A stretch of 64,000 nt of DNA, taken from Janthinobacterium sp. B9-8. GTDB taxonomy: Bacteria; Pseudomonadota; Gammaproteobacteria; Burkholderiales; Chitinibacteraceae. The stretch is from NCBI RefSeq assembly GCF_000969645.2, contig NZ_CP014222.1:1178001-1242000 (forward strand). The letters run 5' to 3'. A program made the translations under genes and the position numbers. The notes under the pieces were generated by a model. It did not search any database. It saw only the letters and a list, made by a program, of their open reading frames with translations, and was not told the DNA's origin. Shown piece after piece: positions 42,994 to 52,665 of this stretch (position 1 is its first letter; each line of letters opens with the position of its first letter).

Positions 42994-43565
42994 ACCTTGG
43001 GCATCTCTTTTGCGATCTCTTTGCGCCAGCTTATCCAGCCGGAGATGGCCAGTGCGGTCAGGATGATGTAGAGCACGGCAGTCAGGTGCAGACCTTTATA
43101 GGCGTAAACGCCGGAGGCAATCAGATCGAGGGCAATCCAGTAGGGCCAGTTTTCGATTTTTTTGCGCGCTTGCATCCATTGGGCGATCAGGCCAAATACA
43201 AAAATGCCTGAATCAAGCAAGGGCAGATCGGTGGGTAAAAACTGTACTTGAAAACGGGTAACAAGCAGGGTGAGCAGCAGGCCGCCGCCATTAATCAGTA
43301 ACCATTCGCGGCGGCTGAGTTTGCTGATTGGCAGTGAGTGATCCGTGGCGCTACGCTTCCACATCCACCAGCCATAAATAGCAAGTGCGGCGTAGACAAA
43401 TTGCAGCAGGCTTTCACCAAACAGCTTTGCATCAAAAAATAGCCATACATACAGTAAGCTAGCGATCAGTTGCAGCGGCCAGGTGAGCACATGGCTACGT
43501 GTTGCAAGCCAGATTCCCAGTAAGGAAGCGATAAAACCAATGATTTCTAATATAGACACAGACAA
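42990..43565 (-). CDS. pnuC: Nicotinamide riboside transporter PnuC
   Basis: This 191-residue inner-membrane transporter of the PnuC family has seven hydrophobic segments. It starts MSVSILEIIGFIASLLGIWL. Typical elements are TWPLQLIASLLYVWLFF, the YGWWMWKR signature and LIASGVYAYKGLHLTAVLY. It mediates facilitated diffusion of nicotinamide riboside; phosphorylation by the overlapping kinase gene drives net uptake. Confidence 0.93.
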   Translation of the reverse strand: MSVSILEIIGFIASLLGIWLATRSHVLTWPLQLIASLLYVWLFFDAKLFGESLLQFVYAALAIYGWWMWKRSATDHSLPISKLSRREWLLINGGGLLLTLLVTRFQVQFLPTDLPLLDSGIFVFGLIAQWMQARKKIENWPYWIALDLIASGVYAYKGLHLTAVLYIILTALAISGWISWRKEIAKEMPKV

Positions 43566-43626
43566 TAGGCTCCTGATTTAAGCGCGCTAAGGCTATATTG
43601 CTAAGAAGAAAAAGGAAAGCGTCGTT

Positions 43627-45987
43627 ATGAAAGAATTTGGAGGTGGCCGGTTTAAAGTCGTCAAGGAACTAGGGCAGGGTGCGCAGGGCTTGGTATTTCT
43701 TGCGAATGATACGCAGTTGGATCGGTTGGTGGCGATTAAGGTGTTGCACAGTCATTCGGCAGAGTGCGCACATGAGGCCAAAGTGGTTAGCCAACTGCAG
43801 CACCCCAATATCGTGGCGCTTCATGATACATTGGTCAGCAATGGCCATCCTTGTTTGATCTTTGAATATGTAAAAGGCCAGACACTGGCGCAATACCTAG
43901 ATACCAAAGGCGCGATGCAGCCTGTGCGCGCGGTAGAAATCATTTGCGGCGTGCTTGAGGGGCTGGCCTATGCGCACAGCCAAGGGCTGATTCACCGCGA
44001 TATCAAGCCGCACAATGTGATGCTCGACGAGCAAGATCGTCCCCGGCTGATGGATTTTGGGATTGCCGCTAAACGGGGCAGCAAAGAGCCGGGCGAGATG
44101 ATTGGCACTGCGGGCTATATGGCGCCCGAAATGATGCAAAATCTGCCGGTGGATGCCGAAGCAGATGTCTTTGCGGTGGGTATGACGCTGTATCAGATGC
44201 TAACCGGCCGGCCCGCTGCCGAGGGTGAATCGGTTTATACCCTTTTGCACCGTGTAGCCAACGAGCCTTTTGTGCCGCCTTCCAGCTTAAAAGAATGTGT
44301 GGACGAGAAGCTCGATCATTTGGTGATGGTGGCGCTCTTCAAAAATCCGCAAGAGCGCTATAACGATGCGCATTCTATGCTGCTGGCGCTACGTGACTGG
44401 CTGGGCGGCCAGCACGCTCAGGAAGGCGGCGAGGGCAGCGGCAATAGCACGCTGGATTTCTTGCTGAGGCGAATGCGGCATACGGCGGATTTCCCTGCCT
44501 TATCGCAAGCCGTAACCGCCATTAATAAAATCAGCGAGGGCGATGCCGAGCGCTTGCAAGTGTTATCCGAAGTGATTTTGCAAGATTTCTCGCTGACCAA
44601 TAAATTATTGCGGATTGTAAACTCCGCCAGTTATGGTCATTTTGGCGGCACGATCAGTACGATTTCCAGAGCGATTGTGATTTTGGGTTTTGATGCGATT
44701 CGCAATTTGGCGATTACCCTGCTGCTATTTGAGCATATGCATAATAAGGCGCAGGCCTCGGCATTGAGGGATGCCGTATTGAGCGCGTTTTTTGGTGGCA
44801 TTTTATCGCGGGAGTTGGGCAAAAAAAGCGGCGCGCGTGATGTGGAGGAAGGCTTGATCTGCGGCATGTTTACCGCGCTGGGTAAATTACTCACGGTGTA
44901 TTATTTTCATGAAGAAAATATTGAAATTAATAAACGGCTGCAAGCAGGAAGCAATGAAGATGTCGCTTCGGTGCAAGTGCTGGGCTTAAGCTTTAGAGAA
45001 TTAGGCATAGGCGTGGCGCAAAGCTGGAATTTTCCTGAGCGTATTATTGCCAGCATGCGTCATTTGCCGGAAGGCGCAATTAAGCCGCCGCAAAATCAAA
45101 CTGAGCGTTTGCGCTTATTTGCTAATATGGGGGCCGATTTAGTGCCCCTTGCGCAAATGCCCAAACCCGATGCTGGGCGGGTATTGATCGAGATGGAGAA
45201 AAAACTGAAGCCCGCCTATGCCTGGAGCGCGCGTGAATTGGGTGATTTATTAAAAGAAGCGGCACAAATGTATTTAAGCTATCTGGGTATTTTGGGTGTG
45301 GATACGCGGCAGAGTGATTTTGCCAATCAATTGCGTGTATTAACCGGTGTATTAGGCGAAAAAGCCAATGCACCGCAAGTAGCCGATACCATAGACAGAG
45401 CCCAATTGCACACCCGGCAGTTTGATCTGGAATCAGAAGTCGTGCCGCCCGACGAGGCTTTGGTGCCTGCCGCAGAATCACTTGCGGCAGGGGTGCAGGA
45501 TATTACTAATACGCTGGTGACTTCTTTTAAATTGAATGATTTACTTAGAATTATTTTAGAAACCATGTATCGCAGTATGGGTTTTGAGCATGTGTTAATT
45601 GCTACGCGTGATCCAAAGAAAAATCAAATTGTAGGGCGCTTTGGCTTTGGTGCAGATATTGGCGAAATTATTCCGCGCTTTCAAATTAGCTTGGATAAAG
45701 CAGTGGATGTATTTCAGGTGGCAATGGAAAGAAACGCTGATATTTTTATCGAAGATATCAATGTGGAATCGATTAAATCCCGAGTTCCCAACTGGTATCG
45801 AAGCGCACTGACATCACAAACCTTTATTATTTTTCCACTGGTTTTAGAAAAACGCACCATCGGCCTGCTTTATGCCGATAAAACCAAGGCTGGAGATTTA
45901 AAAATAGCAGGTAAAGAATTAAACCTGCTTAAAACGCTGAGGAATCAAGCGCTGTTGGCGATCAGGCAAAAACAGATGGGGCTGTAG
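43627..45987 (+). CDS. Ser/Thr protein kinase fused to HDOD and GAF domains
   Basis: This 786-residue soluble signalling protein has three parts. Residues ~8-265 are a eukaryotic-type kinase: Gly loop GQGAQGLVFLAND, VAIKVL, catalytic loop HRDIKPHNVML, DFGIAAK and MAPEMM. Residues ~285-480 form an HDOD domain (metal-poor HD relative), including IVNSASYGHFGGTISTISRA, LGFDAIRNLAITLLL and GLICGMFTALGKLL. The C-terminal ~170 residues resemble GAF (VLIATRDPKKNQIVGRFGFG ... GLLYADKTKAG). No transmembrane segment is present. HDOD proteins take part in cyclic-di-GMP, motility and stress pathways; here phosphorylation may be tied to a GAF-sensed ligand. Confidence 0.9.
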   Translation: MKEFGGGRFKVVKELGQGAQGLVFLANDTQLDRLVAIKVLHSHSAECAHEAKVVSQLQHPNIVALHDTLVSNGHPCLIFEYVKGQTLAQYLDTKGAMQPVRAVEIICGVLEGLAYAHSQGLIHRDIKPHNVMLDEQDRPRLMDFGIAAKRGSKEPGEMIGTAGYMAPEMMQNLPVDAEADVFAVGMTLYQMLTGRPAAEGESVYTLLHRVANEPFVPPSSLKECVDEKLDHLVMVALFKNPQERYNDAHSMLLALRDWLGGQHAQEGGEGSGNSTLDFLLRRMRHTADFPALSQAVTAINKISEGDAERLQVLSEVILQDFSLTNKLLRIVNSASYGHFGGTISTISRAIVILGFDAIRNLAITLLLFEHMHNKAQASALRDAVLSAFFGGILSRELGKKSGARDVEEGLICGMFTALGKLLTVYYFHEENIEINKRLQAGSNEDVASVQVLGLSFRELGIGVAQSWNFPERIIASMRHLPEGAIKPPQNQTERLRLFANMGADLVPLAQMPKPDAGRVLIEMEKKLKPAYAWSARELGDLLKEAAQMYLSYLGILGVDTRQSDFANQLRVLTGVLGEKANAPQVADTIDRAQLHTRQFDLESEVVPPDEALVPAAESLAAGVQDITNTLVTSFKLNDLLRIILETMYRSMGFEHVLIATRDPKKNQIVGRFGFGADIGEIIPRFQISLDKAVDVFQVAMERNADIFIEDINVESIKSRVPNWYRSALTSQTFIIFPLVLEKRTIGLLYADKTKAGDLKIAGKELNLLKTLRNQALLAIRQKQMGL

Positions 45988-45996
45988 GGCTGCTGA

Positions 45997-46017
45997 GTGG
46001 GCACAAATGCGTGCCCA
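45997..46017. terminator. Hairpin between convergent genes
   Basis: GTGGGCAC (45997-46004) pairs with GTGCCCAC (46010-46017), bracketed by TAGGG and CCCTA, a unit of the GTAGGG repeat family acting in terminator position. There is no long T run. Confidence 0.5.
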
Positions 46018-46027
46018 CCCTACATTT

Positions 46028-46417
46028 CTAAGCCACTAACTTGCCCGTAAACCGATCCCGATTCGCCCAATAGGCACACTTCGGGCATTTCTCGCCAATA
46101 GGATAATCGCTGCCTTCTTCGTGCGGACAGCCTAAAATGCGCTCGGGTGAAATCACTGAAAACGTGCTGTGCTTAGCAATAAACGCCAAGACTTCAGCAA
46201 TAACAGGCCCATTTTTACGAATATCACCGACCTCATCCAGCCAGCGTTCCAGCGCAGTCACTTCGCCGTTTTCTTCCTGAATGATCCCTACAGATACTTT
46301 GCTCGCCAGCTGATCGTTCGGCCCATAAAAAGTAACGGTTGCGATTGGATAGCCTTGAAAGCCGCGTTTGGCTTTTTTCTTTAGCTTGTCCTGATACCAC
46401 GTGGCTTTGAGCGACAT
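46028..46417 (-). CDS. Conserved hypothetical protein with C-terminal zinc-ribbon-like Cys/His cluster
   Basis: This 129-residue protein has an N-terminal beta-rich part (GYPIATVTFYGPNDQLASKV) and a helical middle. A C-terminal motif CPHEEGSDYPIGEKCPKC could bind zinc via Cys and His. I know of similar proteins in proteobacteria only as uncharacterised. It lies 58 bp downstream of the NTF2-like gene on the same strand. GGGAG precedes the ATG. Confidence 0.72.
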   Translation of the reverse strand: MSLKATWYQDKLKKKAKRGFQGYPIATVTFYGPNDQLASKVSVGIIQEENGEVTALERWLDEVGDIRKNGPVIAEVLAFIAKHSTFSVISPERILGCPHEEGSDYPIGEKCPKCAYWANRDRFTGKLVA

Positions 46418-46475
46418 ATTTAACTCCCAGTTTTGAGCTGCGCAGTTTACTCAGCTTGGGGTGAGGCGTCACCTT

Positions 46476-46886
46476 TCAGGCCGTGAGCACCTCGCCTCGT
46501 GAGCTGACAGGGCGAATCTCGGTGGCCTGAGACCAGACCACTTGCCAGATATCATCGCGCATCTCGTAAAAATCGGTATGCCAATACTGAGCGGGCGGCA
46601 CGGTATAGCCACCAAAGATCACAGAAAGGCTTGAGCGATAGCGGATGATGGCGGCAGAGCCAAATACGCGCACCTCAATTGTGGCAGGCTCCCAACTTAA
46701 ATACTTAATATGCCCTGCAGCAATTGCCCCTAAATACTGGGCTTTGCTCAATGTATCGCCAATCGGGGTGATAAGCTGAAAGTCTGGCGCGTGTAGAGCG
46801 CTGGCGGTTTCGATATGGCCCTGAACCAGTGCAGATAATCGGGCATGTTCTGTTTCGCGGATGAGGTTGGCAACGCTATGTGTCAT
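46476..46886 (-). CDS. NTF2-like / DUF4440 family protein
   Basis: This 136-residue single-domain protein has the cone-shaped NTF2-like fold. Signature positions include ASALHAPDFQLITPIGDTLS, AQYLGAIAAGHIKYL, VRVFGSAAIIRYRSSLSV and DFYEMRDDIWQVVWSQATE. Members range from SnoaL-like cyclases to small-molecule binding proteins without enzymatic function. No catalytic residues can be assigned. It probably forms a two-gene unit with the following hypothetical gene. Confidence 0.8.
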   Translation of the reverse strand: MTHSVANLIRETEHARLSALVQGHIETASALHAPDFQLITPIGDTLSKAQYLGAIAAGHIKYLSWEPATIEVRVFGSAAIIRYRSSLSVIFGGYTVPPAQYWHTDFYEMRDDIWQVVWSQATEIRPVSSRGEVLTA

Positions 46887-47073
46887 GAAAAGGCTCCAAG
46901 GGTCTTTAGCTTTGGGGCTATAGCTTAGATCTGTAAATGTTGCGCTGATGCTATTGTAATAAAAATGATTGCTTTGCGCAGTACAGACCTATGCTCACCT
47001 TGCGACATCTATGTATTCCTTCGCCCTTAGCCCGTGAGTGGGTGTAAGCTTTGTGCTTGGCTTGGGGGTGTTT

Positions 47074-48234
47074 ATGCAAAATTTTAGTTTCTACGCGCCG
47101 ACGCGCATTCATTTCGGGCAGGGGCAGGTAGCGCAATTGGCGGCAGAGATTCCTGCGGCTAGTCGTGTGCTCCTAGTTTATGGTGGCGGTAGTATTAAGC
47201 AAAATGGCGTTTATCAGCAGGTGATGGCCGCTCTATCACAGCATGAAGTTTGTGAATTTGCAGGTATTGAGGCTAATCCCGAGTATGAAACGCTGCTGCT
47301 TGCCGTTGCACAGGCCAAAACCGCCAAGGTGGATTGGGTGCTGGCCGTGGGCGGTGGATCTGTGATTGATGGGGCTAAATTTATTGCCGCTGCAGCGCTG
47401 CTCGATGAGAAGATTGATCCTTGGCTGATTGTGGGTAATCGCACGCCTATCAAGCGCGCCTTGCCGATTGCTGTGGTGCTGACCTTACCCGCAACAGGGG
47501 CGGAGAGTAATTTTGCATCGGTGATTTCCCGCCGCGCTACCCAAGACAAAATGTCGTTTAAAAACGCCATGGTATTCCCACGCTGTGCCGTGCTCGATCC
47601 TCTGCTGACACAAAGTTTGCCAGCGCGGCAGATTAGCAATGGCGTGGTTGATGCGTTTATTCATACCACCGAGCAATATCTCACCTATCCCGCCGAAGCG
47701 CGCTTACAAGACCGATTGGCCGAGGGGATTTTATCGACCTTGATTGAGGTCGGGCCGACTACGCTGGCAAGCCCAAACGATATCGACGCTCGGGCTAACT
47801 ATATGTGGTGCGCCAATCAGGCGCTGTTTGGCTTGGTGGGGGCTGGGCAACCGCAGGATTGGGTCAGCCACGCCATCGGCCATGAGCTGACCACGCTTTA
47901 TAATCTGGATCATGCGCAGACACTGGCCGTGGTGCTGCCAAGCTTACTGCGCTATTGCTTTGACGATAAATTGCTCAAGCTTGCTCAATATGGTCGGCGT
48001 GTGTGGGGCTTGTCAGGCAGCGATAGCGAAGTGGCCCATGCGGCCATCGATGCAACGGTGGATTTTTTTGAGCGAATGGGCTTGCCAACGTATCTGGCTG
48101 CTTATGGCTTAAATGCCGATGAAGTGGCGCTGGCCGTTGGCGATTTATTACCCAAGCACAAGGCTTTTCCACTTGGGGAGCGCGGCAAGCTGACATTGGC
48201 GGATTGTATGGCGATTGTGCGGATGGCGGGGTAG
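47074..48234 (+). CDS. yqhD: Iron-containing alcohol dehydrogenase, YqhD-like
   Basis: This 386-residue group III alcohol dehydrogenase starts MQNFSFYAPTRIHFGQGQ. NADP-binding Gly-rich loop is LAVGGGSVIDGAKF; the metal ligands are Asp and His in DAFIHTTEQYL and two His in SHAIGHELTTLYNLDHAQTL. Length and DIDARANYMWCANQALFG match the YqhD/butanol dehydrogenase group (387 aa in E. coli), NADPH-dependent reductases of toxic short-chain aldehydes. The upstream 12 codons in frame are not conserved. It stands alone on the plus strand. Confidence 0.92.
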   Translation: MQNFSFYAPTRIHFGQGQVAQLAAEIPAASRVLLVYGGGSIKQNGVYQQVMAALSQHEVCEFAGIEANPEYETLLLAVAQAKTAKVDWVLAVGGGSVIDGAKFIAAAALLDEKIDPWLIVGNRTPIKRALPIAVVLTLPATGAESNFASVISRRATQDKMSFKNAMVFPRCAVLDPLLTQSLPARQISNGVVDAFIHTTEQYLTYPAEARLQDRLAEGILSTLIEVGPTTLASPNDIDARANYMWCANQALFGLVGAGQPQDWVSHAIGHELTTLYNLDHAQTLAVVLPSLLRYCFDDKLLKLAQYGRRVWGLSGSDSEVAHAAIDATVDFFERMGLPTYLAAYGLNADEVALAVGDLLPKHKAFPLGERGKLTLADCMAIVRMAG

Positions 48235-48292
48235 AGAGTGGGATGCGACGCGGAGCTAAATCTTTAAGCACAGAGGGCGCAGAGTTCCACAT

Positions 48293-48925
48293 TTATTTTG
48301 GGCTTGCTTCAGCCGGAATTGCAACGGGTATCGAAGCGGGATCGGCTTCAGGCTGTTGATTGCTTGCGGCACTGACTCCCGTGCTTTTTTCAAATAGGCC
48401 AGTAAAGTGAGCTAAACCTTGGTAACCCATAATCATCATGCCAATCAGCAGAATGGTGCCAAAGTTGACGGCCAGATTGCCGCCCACATCCCGTACCCAG
48501 CCCCAGAAGCCTTTTTTACCATTTAATTCTGAAGCCACAGCATCTAGCTTGCTTTCTAGCACCTGTTTTGCGTTATTTACTTCTCTGCTGGTATCCAGCG
48601 CGGCTCTTTTGACTTCCTCAACCGTGACCGATTGGCGGAGTAAGGTTTCAGCCTGTTGTAATTTAGTCGCGAGGGCAATTTCAAGGAACTGATCGGCAAG
48701 CGCTTCTGCCCTGTCGGTAAAGCCTTGCAGCGTTTCAGGAAGCAGGGTGTAGGTATGAAAGCTGCGCAGCTCGTCCTCGCTCGGTTCACGGTTTAAATCC
48801 GTGTTGATTTTTTCAAGAAACGCGATTTTTTGTTGTTTGTAGAGCACATAAGCCAAAGCCCCGACAACATCATCGGGGCCTTGTACGAGTTCTTTGTATA
48901 CCCAACTGTACTGGTCTTGGCTCAC
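48293..48925 (-). CDS. Hypothetical protein with C-terminal membrane helix
   Basis: This 210-residue protein has a helical, charged N-terminal part (about 1-120) and a central coiled-coil-like stretch (LLRQSVTVEEVKRAALDTSR and following). One transmembrane helix (about 155-173, NLAVNFGTILLIGMMIMGY) precedes a Pro/Ala-rich tail. The N-terminus YSWVYKELVQGPDDVVGALA reads like a small membrane-associated adaptor. It overlaps the preceding 61-aa gene by 4 bp, so they form one unit. Function unknown. Confidence 0.65.
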   Translation of the reverse strand: MSQDQYSWVYKELVQGPDDVVGALAYVLYKQQKIAFLEKINTDLNREPSEDELRSFHTYTLLPETLQGFTDRAEALADQFLEIALATKLQQAETLLRQSVTVEEVKRAALDTSREVNNAKQVLESKLDAVASELNGKKGFWGWVRDVGGNLAVNFGTILLIGMMIMGYQGLAHFTGLFEKSTGVSAASNQQPEADPASIPVAIPAEASPK

Positions 48926-49107
48926 TTCGATCCTTCAAGGCGCTGATGGGCTTGCCGAAACGCGGAGTTGATCTCACTGCGGGAAAATGAAGTCTCTCGT
49001 ATTATTTTTCGGCTAGTCGCAGACAGTCCCTCATCTGCTGCTTTGCCGCCTGAGGCCATCATTCTTTGGTTGATCTGCCGAACGTCTGCACGATTAAAGA
49101 ATTTCAT
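48922..49107 (-). CDS. Small hypothetical protein, partner of the next gene
   Basis: This 61-residue basic protein begins MKFFNRADVRQINQRMMASG and ends FRQAHQRLEGSK. A strong GGAGG lies eight bases before the ATG. The stop overlaps the start of the 210-aa membrane protein gene (ATGA). No signal peptide or membrane segment. Overlapping two-gene units of a small soluble and a membrane protein are often toxin-antitoxin or regulator pairs, but nothing here proves that. Confidence 0.6.
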   Translation of the reverse strand: MKFFNRADVRQINQRMMASGGKAADEGLSATSRKIIRETSFSRSEINSAFRQAHQRLEGSK

Positions 49108-49458
49108 CGTTATTTCCTCCTTGGGCAATTGACGAATTAAATCAGAAATAAATTCATTGAACAATAGTTCAGATTATATGCCCTTGCCGCGGTGCTTGAT
49201 CGCAATTTTATTTGCTTTAGGGGCAATCTAGTTACTTGCTTTATCGCATAGCTCCCCTATTTCCCCTGATTATAAAGCGGCTTTAGTTTTAAGCTCAGTG
49301 AAAAATATCGCCCCCTTGGATCCCTAAGCATTTCACAGAAAAAACGATAGATTTGATGGTTTTCTCTACGCCTTCTGTGCTCTCGTTTTACTCTGTGCTT
49401 CAAGGTTTAGCGCTCTGGCAAACTTCTGGAAAAGCGTTATAAGCTTGTCTTTTGCATA
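49108..49458. other. Gene-free region with a TCTGTG-type repeat
   Basis: No gene. Promoter DNA of the two-gene unit is at the left. A degenerate TCTGTG tract lies at about 49358-49412 (TTTTCTCTACGCCTTCTGTGC ... ACTCTGTGCTTCAAGG). Confidence 0.45.
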
Positions 49459-50601
49459 TTACTTCGCCAAATAACGCTTTCTGGTAGCAACGGCTGTATC
49501 GCTAAAGTCAGAGAATACGCCATCTACCCCCAATGCGAAGTAGGTAAGGTATTCTGCCTCCGGGCTGCCTTTAAAATCAGCGGCAAGCAATTTGGCTTCG
49601 TTGCGGAAAGTAAACGGATGCACCAGTAGGCCTGCTTTGTGTGCATCTTGCACCACACTGGATGGGGGCAGGAGGGTAGCGTCGCGCTGGTCGATTTCTT
49701 TATCACCGTTAACGTCGATCTTTTTGCCATCCGCATCAGTTTTAAACTTCCAGCTGATCAAATAAGGCTTCCACGGGCCGATGCCATCCGCAAATTGCTT
49801 GATTTCTTTGAGGCCTGCTGGGCTTAGCATATCGGCAAAGCCGCGCGGGTCGTCGTTTACTACAAAATCGTAAGGTTTGCCCGAATCAATGCTGCCATCG
49901 GCACGCACATCGTTGCCATCAATTAAAAACACCAGTTTTACAGGTGTGAGCTTACGCAGTGTTTTAAGGTTGCTGGTTTCAAAAGACTGAATAAAAACAG
50001 GGGCATTTTTGCGGTTTAAATTGTATTTCTTAAGCGCGGCAATCAGTTTTTCTTCCAGTGGCAGGCCCAGTTGCTGATGCAGGGTGGGATGCTTGGTTTC
50101 CGGGTAAACCCCGATCTCACGGCCTGTTTCTTTTGATTTTGCTGCGCGTAAGGCCAGCACTTCATCAAAAGTCACAATTTCAAACTGCCCGTTATAGGCG
50201 GCAGAGCGATCAGCGCGGGGCTGAATGGCTTTGAGTGTTTTGATTTCGGCTAGGGTAAAGTCAAACGCAAACCAGCCTTCTTCTTCTACGCCATCAATTT
50301 TAAATTTACGTTTGCGTTCAGCAAATTCGGGGTGAGATGCAATATCGCTGGTGTCTTTAATATTGGGCTCGTGGCGCACGATCAGCACGCCATCTTTAGT
50401 GGAGACCAAATCAGGTTCAATATAATCAGCGCCCATTTCAATCGCTTTGCTGTACCCGGCCAGCGTATGGTCGGGTAAATATCCTGCAGCGCCACGATGC
50501 CCAAGTACCAAGGGTGGTTGACCCGTTAAAGTAGGCGCTGCCAACGCTTGCCCCGCGCCCATTGCCGCGATGATTGCCGCTAATACTGACCATTTTTTCA
50601 T
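49459..50601 (-). CDS. glpQ: Glycerophosphodiester phosphodiesterase (periplasmic GlpQ type)
   Basis: This is a 380-residue periplasmic enzyme. The start [21 protein letters not shown] is a signal peptide, and GAGG lies six bases before this ATG. The GDPD core shows [20 protein letters not shown] (catalytic His-Arg), [22 protein letters not shown] (Glu-x-Asp and second His) and [14 protein letters not shown] calcium-type [19 protein letters not shown] loop is present near residues 300-320. It hydrolyses glycerophosphodiesters to glycerol-3-phosphate and an alcohol. A start four codons upstream (50613) is possible. Confidence 0.92.
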   Translation of the reverse strand: MKKWSVLAAIIAAMGAGQALAAPTLTGQPPLVLGHRGAAGYLPDHTLAGYSKAIEMGADYIEPDLVSTKDGVLIVRHEPNIKDTSDIASHPEFAERKRKFKIDGVEEEGWFAFDFTLAEIKTLKAIQPRADRSAAYNGQFEIVTFDEVLALRAAKSKETGREIGVYPETKHPTLHQQLGLPLEEKLIAALKKYNLNRKNAPVFIQSFETSNLKTLRKLTPVKLVFLIDGNDVRADGSIDSGKPYDFVVNDDPRGFADMLSPAGLKEIKQFADGIGPWKPYLISWKFKTDADGKKIDVNGDKEIDQRDATLLPPSSVVQDAHKAGLLVHPFTFRNEAKLLAADFKGSPEAEYLTYFALGVDGVFSDFSDTAVATRKRYLAK

Positions 50602-50798
50602 AACACGCCTCATTAAAAAAATAATAAATCAACAAAAAACAACGCAAAGCAACAGTGTTATGTTTTTTATAAAAGGATGCTATTGCTTTAAACCACAATG
50701 CGGATGGCGTGTTTGTGCGACGTGAGCCGTGCTCATAGATTTTGATGCGTTTAAAAGAAGCCCTTTCGTATTTATGACAATTGCGACTTATCACTCAG

Positions 50799-50847
50799 AT
50801 GATCAGGATCAAGAAAGCTTTAAGTCAATGGCCCTACATTGATTGCT
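50799..50847 (+). promoter_or_regulatory. FNR-dependent class II promoter of frdABCD
   Basis: ATGAT-CAGG-ATCAA (50799-50812) matches the FNR consensus TTGAT-N4-ATCAA with one mismatch. A -10-like TACATT lies at 50835-50840, placing a transcription start near 50847. The centre of the FNR site is then at -41.5, the classical activator position. Translation starts 40 bp later. Confidence 0.75.
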
Positions 50848-50886
50848 TCTGATTTGATTCGCCAAGCATGGCGTAGGCGTTGAGGT

Positions 50887-52665
50887 ATGCGGGTATTTAA
50901 AGCGGATGTGGTGATTGTAGGGGCGGGCGGTGCGGGTTTGCGAGCGGCGATTGCCGCGGCCGAGGCCGACCCGACTCAAACGGTGGCGCTGTTATCCAAG
51001 GTTTATCCAATGCGCAGCCACACGGTGGCGGCAGAGGGTGGCTCAGCGGGGGTGGTGCAGGCGCACGATAGCCTAGAGCATCATTTTAATGACACGGTCT
51101 CTGGCGGCGATTGGCTGTGCGAGCAGGATGTAGTCGACTATTTTGTTGGCGAATGCACACGTGAAATGGTGCAGCTAGAGCATTGGGGTTGCCCGTGGAG
51201 CCGTAAGGAAGACGGCCATATCAATGTGCGCCCCTTTGGCGGCATGAAAATCGAGCGCACATGGTTTGCTGCAGATAAAACTGGCTTTCATATGCTGCAC
51301 ACGCTATTCCAAACCTCGATGAAATACCCTTCAATTACGCGTTTTGATGAGTATTTTCTGGTCGATTTAATCGTGGCCGATGGCCGCGTGCAGGGCATCT
51401 TGGCGATTGAAATTGCCAGCGGCGAATTTATTCTGATCGAAGCGGGCGCGGTGGTGATGGCCACCGGTGGTGCTGGGCGGGTGTTCCGCGAAAACACCAA
51501 TGGCGGGATTGTCACAGGCGACGGCATGGCGGTTGCTTATCGCCATGGTGTGCCGCTGCGCGATATGGAGTTCGTGCAATACCATCCCACCTGTATGCCC
51601 GGTACGGGTCTGTTGTTTACCGAGGCTTGTCGTGGCGAAGGCGGCTTACTGGTGAATAAAGATGGCTATCGCTATCTGCAAGATTATGGCCTAGGCCCTG
51701 CCGAAGATAAGCCGCGCAATAAGGCGATGGAACTTGGCCCGCGCGACAGACTATCGCAAGCGTTCTGGCATGAAATGCAAAAAAATCGCACGATCGAGGG
51801 CCGCTATGGCGCGGTAGTGCATTTAGATTTACGTCACTTGGGCGCAAAAACACTGCACGAACGTCTGCCACAAATTTGCGAGCTGGCCCGCGAATTTATG
51901 GATATCGATCCGGTAACCCAGCCGATTCCTGTACGCCCTGCGGTGCATTACACCATGGGTGGCATTCCTGTTGATATCCACTGTGCGGCATCACTACCTG
52001 GGCTATTTGCCGCAGGTGAATGCTCCAGCGTGGGGATTCATGGCGCGAATCGTCTGGGTTCAAATTCACTTGCCGAACTTTCAGTGTTTGGCAAAGTAGC
52101 GGGCGAATCGGCCACGCGCTATGCCAAAAATGCCGCGCCTAAAAATAGCGATGCATTATTGAAATTGGCCGAAGCCGCGACCTTGCCTGCATTGCAAATC
52201 CGTCAGCAGGCGGGCAGCGAGCGTGCGGCCGATATCCGCCGCGAAATGGCGCAAACCATGGAAGACGGCTGCGGTATTTATCGCTTAGAAGCCAGCATGC
52301 AAGCCACTTGCCACAAATTAGCCGAGCTAAAACAGCGTTATCAAAATATCCGTGTTGAAGATAAATCCACCGTGTGGAATAGCGAATGGCTACTGGCCAT
52401 CGAGCTGGGTTATCAGCTGGATGTGGCCGAGGCCATGGCGCACTCTGCGCTGCACCGGCGAGAATCACGCGGCGCGCATCAGCGCCTCGATGGCTTTGAA
52501 GAGCGCGACGATGTGAATTTCCTTAAACACTCCCTGGCGCATTACCAGGGCAGCGCAGCACCAACGCTCACTTACGGCGATGTAAAAATCACCCGCTCAG
52601 CACCCAAAGTGCGTGCCTATGGCGCGGCAGGGGAAGCCGCCGAAAAGATGGAGAAAAACGCATGA
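50887..52665 (+). CDS. frdA: Fumarate reductase flavoprotein subunit
   Basis: This 592-residue subunit carries covalent FAD and the active site. The N-terminal dinucleotide fold is [14 protein letters not shown], the FAD-attachment His is in [13 protein letters not shown], and catalytic residues lie in [16 protein letters not shown] (Arg) and [15 protein letters not shown] (His). [14 protein letters not shown] is the C-terminal FAD contact. It faces the cytoplasm on the inner membrane. With FrdBCD it reduces fumarate to succinate with electrons from menaquinol in anaerobic respiration. Overlap of 4 bp with frdB. The four-gene order A-B-C-D, with two membrane subunits, favours fumarate reductase over succinate dehydrogenase. 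Confidence 0.95.
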   Translation: MRVFKADVVIVGAGGAGLRAAIAAAEADPTQTVALLSKVYPMRSHTVAAEGGSAGVVQAHDSLEHHFNDTVSGGDWLCEQDVVDYFVGECTREMVQLEHWGCPWSRKEDGHINVRPFGGMKIERTWFAADKTGFHMLHTLFQTSMKYPSITRFDEYFLVDLIVADGRVQGILAIEIASGEFILIEAGAVVMATGGAGRVFRENTNGGIVTGDGMAVAYRHGVPLRDMEFVQYHPTCMPGTGLLFTEACRGEGGLLVNKDGYRYLQDYGLGPAEDKPRNKAMELGPRDRLSQAFWHEMQKNRTIEGRYGAVVHLDLRHLGAKTLHERLPQICELAREFMDIDPVTQPIPVRPAVHYTMGGIPVDIHCAASLPGLFAAGECSSVGIHGANRLGSNSLAELSVFGKVAGESATRYAKNAAPKNSDALLKLAEAATLPALQIRQQAGSERAADIRREMAQTMEDGCGIYRLEASMQATCHKLAELKQRYQNIRVEDKSTVWNSEWLLAIELGYQLDVAEAMAHSALHRRESRGAHQRLDGFEERDDVNFLKHSLAHYQGSAAPTLTYGDVKITRSAPKVRAYGAAGEAAEKMEKNA

